64,000 bases of DNA from Saprospiraceae bacterium (GTDB lineage: Bacteria; Bacteroidota; Bacteroidia; Chitinophagales; Saprospiraceae), in NCBI GenBank assembly GCA_016708265.1, contig JADJGA010000012.1:841001-905000 (forward strand), written 5' to 3'. Below the pieces are notes generated by a model, which was not told the origin of the DNA, searched no databases, and was given only the letters and a program-made list of their open reading frames with translations. Of the stretch, positions 18,480 through 26,956 are shown in pieces; position 1 is the first letter of the stretch, and every line of letters starts with the position of its first letter. Both the position numbers and the translations under genes were made by a program.

Positions 18480-19566
18480 ATGACCAATGAACAGCTTCAG
18501 GATCTGAAGAGTCGTTTGATTTTGATAAGGGGGTATCTTTGACGTAGATAAAAGAACTCTGGAACTTGAAGATAAAGAACAGCAATCCCTTGATCCGGAG
18601 TTTTGGAATGATTCAAAACGTGCTGAATCTATACTTAAAGTCATCAAATCAAATAAAAATATAATATCCGATTTTAACATGCTGAATACAGCACTTGAAG
18701 ACCTCGAAACACTATATCAGTTTTACAAAGACGGTGAATTGACAGAGGAAGAACTTGATGAGAATTTTATTTCTGCTAAAGTATTAATTGAGGATGTTGA
18801 GTTCAAGACTACTCTTAATAAGCAGGAGGATGAATTATCATGCATTCTTGAAATTAATGCAGGTGCAGGAGGAACAGAAAGCAATGACTGGGCAGAAATG
18901 CTGTACAGGATGTACCTCATGTGGGCTGAGAAAAATGGATACAAAGCCCATCTATTGAATAAGGTTGATGGTGATATAGCAGGTATCAAATCGGTAGAGC
19001 TTGAAATTGAAGGTGATTATGCTTTTGGAATGCTGAAAAGCGAAAATGGAGTTCACCGTCTCGTCAGGGTAAGCCCATTCAATGCCCAGGGCAAGCGTAT
19101 GACATCATTTGCCTCAGTTTTTGTCCATCCTCTTATCGATGACAGCATCGAAGTTGTCGTGGATACTGCTGAACTGGAGTGGGATACTTTCAGGTCCAGT
19201 GGGGCAGGGGGACAGCATGTAAATAAAACAGAATCCGCTGTTCGTGTGAGACATTTACCTTCAGGAATAGTTGTTGAATGCCAGGAAGAACGCTCACAGC
19301 ATATGAACAGGGACAAGGCAATGAAGATGCTTAAATCCAGGCTTTACGAACGGGAATTGGAAAAGAAAAGAGTTGAGAAAGATAAAATTGAGAGTTCGAA
19401 AATGAAAAATGAATGGGGATCACAGATAAGATCTTATGTAATGGATGACAGACGAGTCAAAGATCACCGGACCGGATTTACGGCTTATAATCCTGATTAT
19501 GTTCTTAATGGTGACCTTCAGGGGTTTATAAAATCTTTCCTGATGTGGCAGGCAAGCCCTGACTAA
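18480..19566 (+). CDS. prfB: Peptide chain release factor 2, with programmed +1 frameshift
   Basis: RF2 reads UGA and UAA stop codons. The ATG at 18480 starts a 20-codon leader (MTNEQLQDLK...) that ends at the in-frame TGA at 18540-18542. The slippery context AGGGGG TAT CTT TGA C is the classic RF2 autoregulatory frameshift site. Translation resumes in +1 at GAC 18541 (DVDKRTLELED), giving 361 residues. The peptidyl-hydrolysis motif GGQ (SSGAGGQHVNK) is present. Starting the gene at 18679 would remove the N-terminal domain. Confidence 0.96.
18528..18543 (+). promoter_or_regulatory. RF2 programmed frameshift site
   Basis: AGGGGG (18528-18533), TAT, CTT and TGA followed by C form the canonical stimulator, slippery codon and stop. 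Low RF2 raises +1 slippage on CTT and so restores RF2 synthesis. The AGGGGG is a Shine-Dalgarno-like element in a phylum whose ribosomes generally hide the anti-SD. Confidence 0.93.
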
Positions 19567-19617
19567 AATACCGACAATAATAATACTTATTTATCGCACA
19601 TTATCTTTATAATTGAA

Positions 19618-19657
19618 AAAGTACTTCCAAAAACATTTACGGGAAGTCATTTTTTAT
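19618..19657. terminator. Convergent terminator hairpin
   Basis: ACTTCC and GGAAGT arms with a 13-nt loop lie between the stops of prfB and the minus-strand lipoprotein. A T6 run follows on the plus strand and a T-rich run on the minus strand, so it may serve both genes. Confidence 0.45.
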
Positions 19658-20061
19658 AAAAATCTGTAATTTCTTTTTTTCAGATCATATCTGTAAGATC
19701 TTATCAAATCACTGGATGTCTGTTCTTTTTCACTGGCAAAAATTGAATATTTATCACTCCATATTATTTTTCCTGATTTTAATGAATCTTCAATAATAAT
19801 ATTTTTATCGCATACGGAGTATACAAAATAACTCAGATGAGGCATGATCTGAGAACTAGTATGTTTGTAACTGCTCTGGACTAATGCATAATCTCCTTTA
19901 CGATTAAATTGAATTTCAAAATCATTATTGAATTTTTTGCAAGCTATATCTTCAATTTTTGTTACAGAGTCTAGTACTCTGACCTGAGCTTGTTTCTTCT
20001 TGCAGGCACACCCTGTACCAATCACTAACAAAAGAAAAATAATAAATGTCTTGTAAACCAT
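19654..20061 (-). CDS. Small hypothetical lipoprotein
   Basis: A 135-residue protein with a lipoprotein signal (hydrophobic residues 5-15, lipobox GTGC at Cys18) and a basic CKKKQAQ stretch after it. The mature part has no recognised domain. It is mixed beta in character and ends RYDLKKRNYRFL. It is probably anchored in a membrane facing the periplasm. It starts 27 nt after the mgsA stop on the same strand and may be co-transcribed with it. Function unknown. Confidence 0.7.
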   Translation of the reverse strand: MVYKTFIIFLLLVIGTGCACKKKQAQVRVLDSVTKIEDIACKKFNNDFEIQFNRKGDYALVQSSYKHTSSQIMPHLSYFVYSVCDKNIIIEDSLKSGKIIWSDKYSIFASEKEQTSSDLIRSYRYDLKKRNYRFL

Positions 20062-20087
20062 GTATTTGAGTATTAAATTATTCTAAT

Positions 20088-20459
20088 TTATTTTGCCATC
20101 AGTCCTTTTAAAAGCAATGTGGCAGTTGCAGGGTTTGTTGCAAGTGGCACATTGTGTACATCACATAAACGCATCAGCATAGAAATGTCTGGTTCGTGAG
20201 GATGTTTGTCAAGAGGATCACGGAAAAATATGACCATTTTGGTCTTCTCCTGGGCTACTCTTGCCGCAATTTCAGCATCTCCTCCCAGCGGACCTGACAA
20301 ATACCTCGTAACTTTAAGTCCGGTTTCTTCGACATATTTTCCTGTTGTTCCAGTAGCGACAAGCTGGATATCCAGACTTTTCAAAATTTTAACATGATCC
20401 ATAATAAACCTTACCATTTCGGGTTTTTTACCGTTATGGGCTATAAGTGCTATTTCCAT
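20088..20459 (-). CDS. mgsA: Methylglyoxal synthase
   Basis: This enzyme converts dihydroxyacetone phosphate to methylglyoxal and phosphate, a bypass of lower glycolysis. The 123-residue protein begins MEIALIAHNGKKPEMV. It has the phosphate-binding TGTTG loop at 37-41 and GPLGGDAEIAARV with the catalytic aspartate at 61. FFRDPLDKHPHEPD follows, with the conserved histidine and aspartate. Length and motifs are complete. It is the first gene of a short minus-strand unit with the lipoprotein at 19654. Confidence 0.95.
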   Translation of the reverse strand: MEIALIAHNGKKPEMVRFIMDHVKILKSLDIQLVATGTTGKYVEETGLKVTRYLSGPLGGDAEIAARVAQEKTKMVIFFRDPLDKHPHEPDISMLMRLCDVHNVPLATNPATATLLLKGLMAK

Positions 20460-20540
20460 TTATTTGATAATTATTTAAAAGCGCAAAGGTAATATTTTTA
20501 ATTTGTATACGCCTGTTTTTCAGATTAAATTTGTATTAAT

Positions 20541-20813
20541 TCATTTTTTGAACTCATTATATGTTTTCTCATTTTTAGGCCAGTCCATAAAATAATGCTT
20601 GACAAACTTATATACGAACATAAGTGAAAACAAAACCAGGGCAAAATTCAGATGAGATGTTTTTAATTTATAATTTGTGATATAAACAAATAAATATCCT
20701 GAGAATGCAATTAACACTGAGACTGTAAATGCATTGAAAAGGGAATATTTAATTCTTCCCCACGAACGCATTTTTTCCCATTTTGAATACCATCTTTCTT
20801 CTCTTAAATTCAT
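20541..20813 (-). CDS. Small hypothetical two-helix membrane protein
   Basis: A 90-residue protein from ATG 20813 (MNLREERWYSKWEKMRSWG). It has two predicted transmembrane helices (about residues 24-46 and 53-71) and a short charged tail (DWPKNEKTYNEFKK). A longer reading from 20885 is open but would run into the tpx promoter region, so the shorter start is preferred. No family is recognised. It is divergent from tpx. Confidence 0.6.
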   Translation of the reverse strand: MNLREERWYSKWEKMRSWGRIKYSLFNAFTVSVLIAFSGYLFVYITNYKLKTSHLNFALVLFSLMFVYKFVKHYFMDWPKNEKTYNEFKK

Positions 20814-20936
20814 TTTTAAATAGTTTTTGCAAATATCACAAAATAATAGTAATTTCTTAGCAAAAACTTGAGGTTTTATCAACATATTTCAGATTGGAAT
20901 GTTCTAATTTTATTTAAATCAAATAATTTTATAAAA

Positions 20937-21434
20937 ATGGCAAAAATAACTTTTAAAGGAAATACTATCCACACTAATGGCATTTTACCTTCTGTAGGCG
21001 AAACAGCTAAAGATTTCGAACTTGTAGCAACTGATCTCTCAACAAAAAGTCTGAAGGATTTCAACGGACGCCTTGTCCTGAATATTTTTCCAAGCCTTGA
21101 CACAGGGGTTTGTGCTACTTCTGTGAGAAGGTTCAACCAATTGGCAGCTAATGTTGACAATACTACGGTTCTGTGTATATCCAGAGATTTACCATTTGCT
21201 CATTCAAGATTCTGTACCTCCGAAGGTATCGATAAAGTTGTGAATCTTTCAGATTTCAAAGATGGCAAATTTGGAATGGATTATGGCCTGAGGATGATAG
21301 ATGGACCACTTGCGGGATTAAATTCGAGGGTTGTGATCGTACTTGATGAGAATAAAAAGGTGATCTATACCGAGCAAGTTCCGGAAATTGTTCAGGAACC
21401 TGACTATGACGCGGCACTGGCAGTGCTTAAATAG
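20937..21434 (+). CDS. tpx: Thiol peroxidase (atypical 2-Cys peroxiredoxin)
   Basis: It reduces hydrogen peroxide and alkyl hydroperoxides using thioredoxin. From ATG 20937 (MAKITFKGN) the protein has 165 residues. The peroxidatic cysteine is Cys59 in FPSLDTGVCATSVRRF and the resolving cysteine is Cys93 in HSRFCTSEGI. A longer ORF from 20868 is open, but the extra residues are not family-like. TrxA at 11972 is the likely electron donor. A strong terminator follows the stop by 8 nt. Confidence 0.96.
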   Translation: MAKITFKGNTIHTNGILPSVGETAKDFELVATDLSTKSLKDFNGRLVLNIFPSLDTGVCATSVRRFNQLAANVDNTTVLCISRDLPFAHSRFCTSEGIDKVVNLSDFKDGKFGMDYGLRMIDGPLAGLNSRVVIVLDENKKVIYTEQVPEIVQEPDYDAALAVLK

Positions 21435-21442
21435 AAAAACAG

Positions 21443-21474
21443 AAAATCCCGGCAATGACCGGGATTTTTTTTTT
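21443..21474 (+). terminator. Intrinsic terminator of tpx
   Basis: A GC-rich stem AAATCCCGG / CCGGGATTT with a 6-nt loop is followed by a run of T. It is one of the clearest terminators in the window. Confidence 0.85.
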
Positions 21475-21798
21475 ACTTTCTCCAAAGCGTGCTTATAGAT
21501 AAGCGTAGGATTTTCCTATGCTTTTTATAAATACCTTATTCACTTATAAAAAAAACATTTATATTTTACAAGAGTCTAAAATGTTTATATTATCCACTTG
21601 AATGAGAGTTTTGTTTAAAAAAAAATCTTGTTGTTGATAACACCAACAACGACTGAATTAATATATTTTTTTTCCAAAGCCTATAAGGTTCGATTAAACC
21701 TTCGAAATGTTAAAGTTTTGATATTAAGTATGTTTGGCACAGAATTTGCTGGACAATATATTGACAATTAATGTATTTACTCATTAAATTTTTGAATA
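21475..21798. other. Left flank of the accessory island, gene-free
   Basis: An AT-rich spacer without coding character. It contains the hairpin AAGCGTAGGA / TCCTATGCTT (21501-21524), related to the hairpins that recur through the island. The stretch 21510-21538 resembles the right flank at 27679-27704. Confidence 0.5.
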
Positions 21799-21830
21799 AT
21801 GGAAAAGTTAAAATTTCAAAAATCTGATTA

Positions 21831-21840
21831 CCCCCCCCCC
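21831..21840 (+). repeat. Homopolymeric C10 tract at the start of a lipoprotein gene
   Basis: Ten consecutive C in an otherwise AT-rich region. It lies between an upstream ATG (21799) and the lipoprotein signal sequence. With C10 the upstream ATG frame ends at TAG 21844-21846. With C9 or C12 it would join the downstream ORF. Confidence 0.9.
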
Positions 21841-21853
21841 TGTTAGTAAAACA

Positions 21854-23845
21854 TTGAAAATTAAAGCATTAAATATTATTAAAAACTATAAAATATTTTT
21901 AATCATCTTATTTTTGTTTTCTGGCTGCAATAAGGATGTTTTAATAGATGACAACTCTACGGGATTAGCAAGCTACAACTGGACCTCGAAAGAGAAAGAT
22001 TTTTTCAATTTTTCAAATCAATCAAAGATAAGTCAAAAGGCAAATAGTATAATGCCTAGAAATATTAGCGCAAATATGCCTGTGCTACTCACCACTGCTT
22101 ATAATCAGATTGCCAATCAGAATGAAAATGAGAATTTTGTGGAGGGTTTGACCCACACGATTGGTATTCCTTTTTGGAGTTATTCTTTTGTTTATCAAAA
22201 TGCAGAAAATAATGAAGGGATAGTCATTATTCCTTTTGGATTTGAAAATGGGACACATGTGGAAGCATTGCTCGTAGGAACAAAGTCCCTACAATATCCT
22301 GATCAAAAAATGTATTTTAAATTTGTATTCAGAAGGGATATTGAACAAGTGATCAACACAGATTCGATTAAGTCAAGACCTAATTTTAAAATTGAAATTG
22401 CTAATTTTATAATTGATGAAATGGCAATATATAATAATTCGAATGATAAATTCCTTGATTTCATTTTAAATAATTCAACAAACATAGAATCTAATACAGA
22501 TACTAATGGCAATTTAAGTTTAAGAAATGATGATTGCATTTATTATGAGATTGAATTTTGTACTTACCTGGGCGATTACATTTCCGGAGGTGGTAATTTA
22601 GGAGACTGGAATAATTTTGGTGATGATCCTAATGGTGGCTGGACATCTCCTGGGGGAGGTAATGTATTCGGAGATTCTTCCTCAGATAGTGAAACTGGTG
22701 ATGGAGATGATGACGATAATGAGGAGGAAGAATATGATGATCCTCGAAAAAGTAGTGGAGGAGGATTTGGAAGATGGTGGCGACGAGTGAAATCAGAATT
22801 CTGGGGATGGTATAGTTATATTATGATCCATTGTGCTTTTATGGAAATAAATCCAAACAATAAAAACAATCAGCAAGTTAGTTTTTCTAATGACCAGCAA
22901 CTTAAGTTGAGAAATGATAGTGATTGGGCATGTATTGTTTATCTTGAAAAATGGTGTTACGGAAATGATGGATGGTATGAAGAAGCTCTAAATATGGCTG
23001 ATGAGTGTGCTCAGGCTTTAGCTAATTTTGAATTTCACTATGGATTAAATCTTTCAGAAGAAGAAAAGGAATATCTTACAGAAAAAATGGGACATGGCTG
23101 GTGTGATGATTATGGGAGCTATTATGAGCAAGCTATACCATTGCATTTAATGTATAATCTGAACTTGAAATGTGATATTAATACTACATTTGATATTGAG
23201 GCTCAAAAAGTCATTCTTGGACTATTAGAAAATGACCAATTAGGAGATGATTTTGGAGTTGAGAATAGAACCACTTCTGAAATTCTATCGGATATTATTA
23301 ACTCAAACTGTGGCAGTTCAAATCAAACAGAAGATGATTTTTATAATTCATTTACTGAATATATGGCTGGTGACCCTATTGATTGGAAGACAGCTACTCA
23401 TCAGCAAAAAATAGATAAATTTATGAATCTTTTTAGGATTTACAATTTTACTGCAAGATGCACTGGTAAAGAATCTCAAATACCAATTAAAAACTACTTT
23501 AAAAATTTTCCTGAAGCAACTTGGGGTTCAAATAATATTCTTACAGGCAAAGTTTTAGATAGACATAATAAAAACTATTTTGATATAACCTTAATTATTA
23601 ATTTTGATCAATTGCCAAATAATTGCTTACGGGGAATTCCTTCAAATGCATATATGAATGAATCTAATCCTAGGTCAATCGGAAACGGTCAATATGCTTT
23701 AAACTATACACGATGTGCACTAAATAGCTATGAAGATGTTGGAAATATTTCATCTGCTTTTGAAATTGTATATCCAAAAATTTATGATGAAATTTATCAA
23801 TATTATTATGTATTTGCATATGACAAATTATGTCCAAAAAAATGA
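21854..23845 (+). CDS. Large hypothetical lipoprotein downstream of a polyC tract
   Basis: A 663-residue protein if started at TTG 21854 (MKIKALNIIKN). It has a lipoprotein signal and lipobox LFSGC (Cys25). An N-terminal globular part (~60-225) is followed by a Gly/Asp/Glu-rich linker (~236-300) containing GDGDDDDNEEEEYDD. A cysteine-containing C-terminal part (~310-663) completes it. No known family is recognised. It is probably a surface-exposed lipoprotein. An alternative start at ATG 21799 would need a change in the C10 tract and would give 681 residues. The stop overlaps the next gene (ATGA at 23842). Confidence 0.7.
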   Translation: MKIKALNIIKNYKIFLIILFLFSGCNKDVLIDDNSTGLASYNWTSKEKDFFNFSNQSKISQKANSIMPRNISANMPVLLTTAYNQIANQNENENFVEGLTHTIGIPFWSYSFVYQNAENNEGIVIIPFGFENGTHVEALLVGTKSLQYPDQKMYFKFVFRRDIEQVINTDSIKSRPNFKIEIANFIIDEMAIYNNSNDKFLDFILNNSTNIESNTDTNGNLSLRNDDCIYYEIEFCTYLGDYISGGGNLGDWNNFGDDPNGGWTSPGGGNVFGDSSSDSETGDGDDDDNEEEEYDDPRKSSGGGFGRWWRRVKSEFWGWYSYIMIHCAFMEINPNNKNNQQVSFSNDQQLKLRNDSDWACIVYLEKWCYGNDGWYEEALNMADECAQALANFEFHYGLNLSEEEKEYLTEKMGHGWCDDYGSYYEQAIPLHLMYNLNLKCDINTTFDIEAQKVILGLLENDQLGDDFGVENRTTSEILSDIINSNCGSSNQTEDDFYNSFTEYMAGDPIDWKTATHQQKIDKFMNLFRIYNFTARCTGKESQIPIKNYFKNFPEATWGSNNILTGKVLDRHNKNYFDITLIINFDQLPNNCLRGIPSNAYMNESNPRSIGNGQYALNYTRCALNSYEDVGNISSAFEIVYPKIYDEIYQYYYVFAYDKLCPKK

Positions 23846-24660
23846 TTAATAAATTTGCTATGAAAATTAATGTTTTCTTAAATTTAATTTGTATTCCGAT
23901 TGCGATAATATTTACATTTTCATTTTTTAGCTGCAATTCAAATAAAAAACTATTTGAAAATGTAACAAAAGAAAAAGATAAATTCTTAAAAGCGTTGATG
24001 GAAGATTCTACTAATTTCGATACGATCTATTTCATAAATGAAAAGTTTTGTTTTCCTATTGCAGAATTATGCTTGGATAGTTTTGTGTATATAAAAGATA
24101 GTATTGCTGATATTCAAAAATTTGAATTAAGCTCTTACCAAAAATTTAAAGGGATTGATATTGATAGGAATATTAATATTTTTCCTGCTGTATTAGACAA
24201 TGAAAACAATGTTTCCATACTGAGAAAATTTATTAATATGCTTAATACTCAAAATAAAATATTAACTGTTGATCTTGATAGATATTTCAAAATACAAAAA
24301 CGTTATCTTGATTCAGTTCCAATAAAAACTTCTTATTATTTTGATTATAAAAACAAAAATAGTATTCATATTATTGATACATTACATATTGAATATTGGC
24401 ATAATTCAACGATAATAAAAGGTCCTATTAATGTGGAATTGGAATTAAATATCTTTGGAGAAGATAATTTGAATCAATTAAAAGTTATTCATAAAAAGTC
24501 ATTATTTGAAGATCATGAAATTCATGAATACAAATCTGTAAATCAAAATTGTAAAAACTTTATTTTTAATCTAAAGTTAATAACGTATAATGAAGACTTA
24601 ATTGGAGCAGAATACTATCTCCCTTTGATTTGGACTTTTTGTGAAAAAGAAGAGAATTAA
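23842..24660 (+). CDS. Hypothetical lipoprotein, translationally coupled
   Basis: About 272 residues from ATG 23842, whose ATGA overlaps the TGA of the preceding lipoprotein gene; ATG 23860 is another possible start. A hydrophobic stretch ends in the lipobox FFSC, so it is also a lipoprotein. The mature part is rich in D, K, I and N and carries no recognised domain. The overlap implies that it works with, or is regulated like, the 663-residue lipoprotein. Codon use is as AT-rich as the rest of the island. Confidence 0.65.
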   Translation: MINKFAMKINVFLNLICIPIAIIFTFSFFSCNSNKKLFENVTKEKDKFLKALMEDSTNFDTIYFINEKFCFPIAELCLDSFVYIKDSIADIQKFELSSYQKFKGIDIDRNINIFPAVLDNENNVSILRKFINMLNTQNKILTVDLDRYFKIQKRYLDSVPIKTSYYFDYKNKNSIHIIDTLHIEYWHNSTIIKGPINVELELNIFGEDNLNQLKVIHKKSLFEDHEIHEYKSVNQNCKNFIFNLKLITYNEDLIGAEYYLPLIWTFCEKEEN

Positions 24661-24720
24661 ACATAAGTTATTAAATTTTCGTAAATTAGTTTTTGTAAAG
24701 GAGCAAAATAACCTTTAAAC

Positions 24721-24850
24721 AAGCGTAGGCTCCAATGCCTACGCTTTTTTTCAATAATCTTTAACATTTTTGCATAAATCATTTATTTTTGAAGAGAATT
24801 TGGAATTAGTTGATAAACAGCTTAGGCTGGAGCCTAAGCTAAACAAAGGG
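24721..24850 (+). repeat. Hairpin-bounded direct repeat, copy 1
   Basis: The ~130-bp unit starts with a perfect hairpin AAGCGTAGGC / GCCTACGCTT plus T run, which acts as a terminator for the lipoprotein pair. It ends with a palindrome AGCTTAGGCT-GG-AGCCTAAGCT (24819-24840). The ~100 bp from 24750 match copy 2 with only about three differences. Confidence 0.85.
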
Positions 24851-24864
24851 ATTTCGGAAAATTC

Positions 24865-25248
24865 TTGAATGATGAGTTGAAAAAAGTAAATGGAAATTTG
24901 ACTAATGTAAATTGGACAGATTTTAAAGAACAATATCGTCCTCAATTTGGTTCAGGTGAATATATATCGGGATTAAAAATTTTAATTAACGACACAGAGA
25001 AAATGTTAGTTTATTCCATGGGTGATTTTACATATAATAGTTCATCAAAAGAATGGTCAGGATCATTTTATTTCCAAACGTATCATAACTTTGGACTTGA
25101 TAAAGGTGATCTTTTAAAACGGCAGCCTGATCCTGTTATAGGGATTGGATTTGCAAGCTGGTGGATATTACAACATAAATGGGCTTATCAACCTTTCAGA
25201 ACTGAATTGAGAAGTGTTTTTAAAATAAAAGGTAATCTGAACAATTAG
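24865..25248 (+). CDS. Orphan toxin-tip-like ORF (DUF3289-like C-terminal domain)
   Basis: A 127-residue ORF that starts at a weak TTG directly after repeat copy 1; the frame is open back to a stop at 24835-24837. Its second half reads HNFGLDKGDLLK...GFASWWILQHKWAYQPF. That resembles the FGLD...W(F/I)LQH...Y(K/Q)PF pattern I associate with DUF3289, a domain found at the ends of effector-like proteins. It has no signal peptide and no N-terminal delivery domain. It therefore looks like a displaced toxin tip rather than a complete gene. The family assignment is from memory and moderate. Confidence 0.45.
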   Translation: MNDELKKVNGNLTNVNWTDFKEQYRPQFGSGEYISGLKILINDTEKMLVYSMGDFTYNSSSKEWSGSFYFQTYHNFGLDKGDLLKRQPDPVIGIGFASWWILQHKWAYQPFRTELRSVFKIKGNLNN

Positions 25249-25293
25249 GCAAAGTCCAAAATAAATTAATAATATAGGTGTTAAAATATAAAA

Positions 25294-25767
25294 ATGAAAT
25301 TTTTAATAAATATCTTACCAAAAGTTTTATCCTTGATTTTAATTTATTATTTTGGTTATTATTTGTATTGGCATATCAACGGCATACAAATAATCAGATA
25401 TAACGGTCAATGTAATGAATATAAATCTTTTGAAGATACAAGTGTTGTTATAAAATCAGATTATTATATTGTTTACGGATATCATCATAGCAAAGACATA
25501 GAGAAGCAATTGGACGACTATGCGTGTTATATAGCTGATTCCTTATTTAATAAATATCAAGTTGTATTAGTCACATATTATAAGAATTCCAGAGTTACTA
25601 ATAATGATTACTTTGAGAAGTTTGGTGATGATGCACATGGTGATTATTTATGGCACTATGGTTTCAGTAAAGCTGATTCACGTGTATCTAAAACAAGAGT
25701 GGCGAAACATTACAAGGATATAAAATTTTATTTTCCAAAGCCTGATTGCAAATTAATGAAAAAATAG
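25294..25767 (+). CDS. Hypothetical membrane-anchored protein, possible immunity partner
   Basis: A 157-residue protein with one N-terminal transmembrane helix (residues ~8-30, VLSLILIYYFGYYLYW) and a soluble domain rich in Y, D and K. It follows the toxin-tip-like ORF by 45 nt and ends at a strong terminator. That gene order, tip then small partner, is the usual toxin-immunity order, so an immunity role is inferred. No family is recognised. Confidence 0.45.
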   Translation: MKFLINILPKVLSLILIYYFGYYLYWHINGIQIIRYNGQCNEYKSFEDTSVVIKSDYYIVYGYHHSKDIEKQLDDYACYIADSLFNKYQVVLVTYYKNSRVTNNDYFEKFGDDAHGDYLWHYGFSKADSRVSKTRVAKHYKDIKFYFPKPDCKLMKK

Positions 25768-25776
25768 ATCATGAAT

Positions 25777-25812
25777 AAAAAAGCTTAGGTACACGAACCT
25801 AAGTTTTTTTTT
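25777..25812 (+). terminator. Intrinsic terminator closing cassette 1
   Basis: AAAAAAGCTTAGGT / ACCTAAGTTTTTT with a 6-nt loop and a T8 tail starts ~10 nt after the stop of the 157-residue ORF. Its arms (AGCTTAGG/CCTAAG) resemble the palindrome at the end of the repeat units. Confidence 0.8.
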
Positions 25813-25832
25813 GATTAATAATTTCCGTGGTT

Positions 25833-25962
25833 AAGCGTATGCTCTTCTGTCTACGTTTTTTTTCAATAATCTTTCACATTCTTGCATAAATCATTTATTT
25901 TTGAAGAGAATTTGGAATTAGTTGATAAACAGCTTAGGCTGGAGCCTAAGCTAAACATAGGG
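25833..25962 (+). repeat. Hairpin-bounded direct repeat, copy 2
   Basis: The second copy of the ~130-bp unit. The left hairpin is degenerate (AAGCGTATGC / GTCTACGTTT), while the right palindrome AGCTTAGGCT-GG-AGCCTAAGCT (25931-25952) is intact. The open frame of the following toxin-tip ORF runs through this repeat. Confidence 0.85.
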
Positions 25963-26169
25963 AACGGAATAAATCTAAACAAAATTATTCATAATGGATG
26001 GGATGCAGCTCATAAGGTTTATAACGAAAATTTAACAAAATGCTTAGATAAGTATAAAGACACTTTTTCTGAAGCCGATGATGCGAAATTATTTTTGGAA
26101 AATCTACAGGAAGTTATAAGAACACAATTATTAAATGGAAAAAAATTAAATGAAATCATATTCCCATAA
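25882..26169 (+). CDS. Truncated AHH-type nuclease toxin tip
   Basis: A 95-residue ORF starting at TTG inside repeat copy 2. Residues ~31-95 (GINLNKIIHNGWDAAHKVYN, then LENLQEVIRTQLLNGKKLN) match what I know of the second half of AHH-type toxin nucleases found at the ends of polymorphic toxins. The catalytic AHH stretch that should come before is absent; the repeat takes its place. This looks like a 5'-truncated or silent tip. The following gene is of the imm11 type, the usual AHH partner, which supports the reading. Confidence 0.5.
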   Translation: MHKSFIFEENLELVDKQLRLEPKLNIGNGINLNKIIHNGWDAAHKVYNENLTKCLDKYKDTFSEADDAKLFLENLQEVIRTQLLNGKKLNEIIFP

Positions 26170-26177
26170 TATCAATT

Positions 26178-26891
26178 ATGAAATATTATAATTTAAACGG
26201 TGAGTTTTTAGATAAAGTTACTGGTTGTGATAATCGACAAATATTAACTCCAGAGAATTATTTAAATTATAATGATCCAAATTCATTTACAAATTTGGGA
26301 TCATTTAAAAATGGGGAAATTCATTTCTTTGAAATTGATATGCCCCTTATGGAAATAAATAGAAATGCTTTTCTTTTAGACTTGTTACAATCTTCAGTAA
26401 TGGGAGATTGCTTTCAAGGAATAACTATCAAAAAAGAATTATTTGAATTTTTGTTGAACTTTGGGATCCAAAACTTCCAAATGTATAAGATGAATTTGTT
26501 TCAAATTCATGGCAAAGAAAAAGTATTTGTTACAGATTATTTAAGATTTGTTCTTGTCGAAACTGCATTTAAGTATATTGATTTCATTAATTCATCTTTT
26601 ATATTTACAGAATTTAATTTTAAGACCGGTCAATTTGATATAGTCGAAAGAATTAAATTTAATTCTAATGATCAATTCATGAATTATTTTTTAAATACAG
26701 TACCAGTACCCATTAAAAGATTTTTTAAAATCGAAAAAGCTGTATTTTCAAAAGAAATGTGCTTCGATTTGTTTTGTCTTCCCCGTTTTAATGGTTATAT
26801 GGTTTCTGAGAAACTGAAAAATGCAATCGAAGCTGAAGGTTTTACCGGAATGCGCTTTGAAGAAGCACCAAATATTATTAGAGAAGATTAA
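26178..26891 (+). CDS. Imm11-like (DUF1629) immunity protein
   Basis: A 237-residue soluble protein without a signal peptide. The last third (PRFNGYMVSEKLKNAIEAEG followed by TGMRFEEAP) is the characteristic end of the imm11/DUF1629 family. These proteins neutralise AHH and related nuclease toxins encoded just upstream. It starts 8 nt after the toxin-tip ORF. The immunity gene is intact although the toxin is not, the usual state of an orphan immunity cassette. Confidence 0.7.
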   Translation: MKYYNLNGEFLDKVTGCDNRQILTPENYLNYNDPNSFTNLGSFKNGEIHFFEIDMPLMEINRNAFLLDLLQSSVMGDCFQGITIKKELFEFLLNFGIQNFQMYKMNLFQIHGKEKVFVTDYLRFVLVETAFKYIDFINSSFIFTEFNFKTGQFDIVERIKFNSNDQFMNYFLNTVPVPIKRFFKIEKAVFSKEMCFDLFCLPRFNGYMVSEKLKNAIEAEGFTGMRFEEAPNIIRED

Positions 26892-26956
26892 TTCGATAAT
26901 CACAAACCTGATAAGCTTTTCAGGCTTGTCAATTGATTAGAAGTAATAAATTTAGT

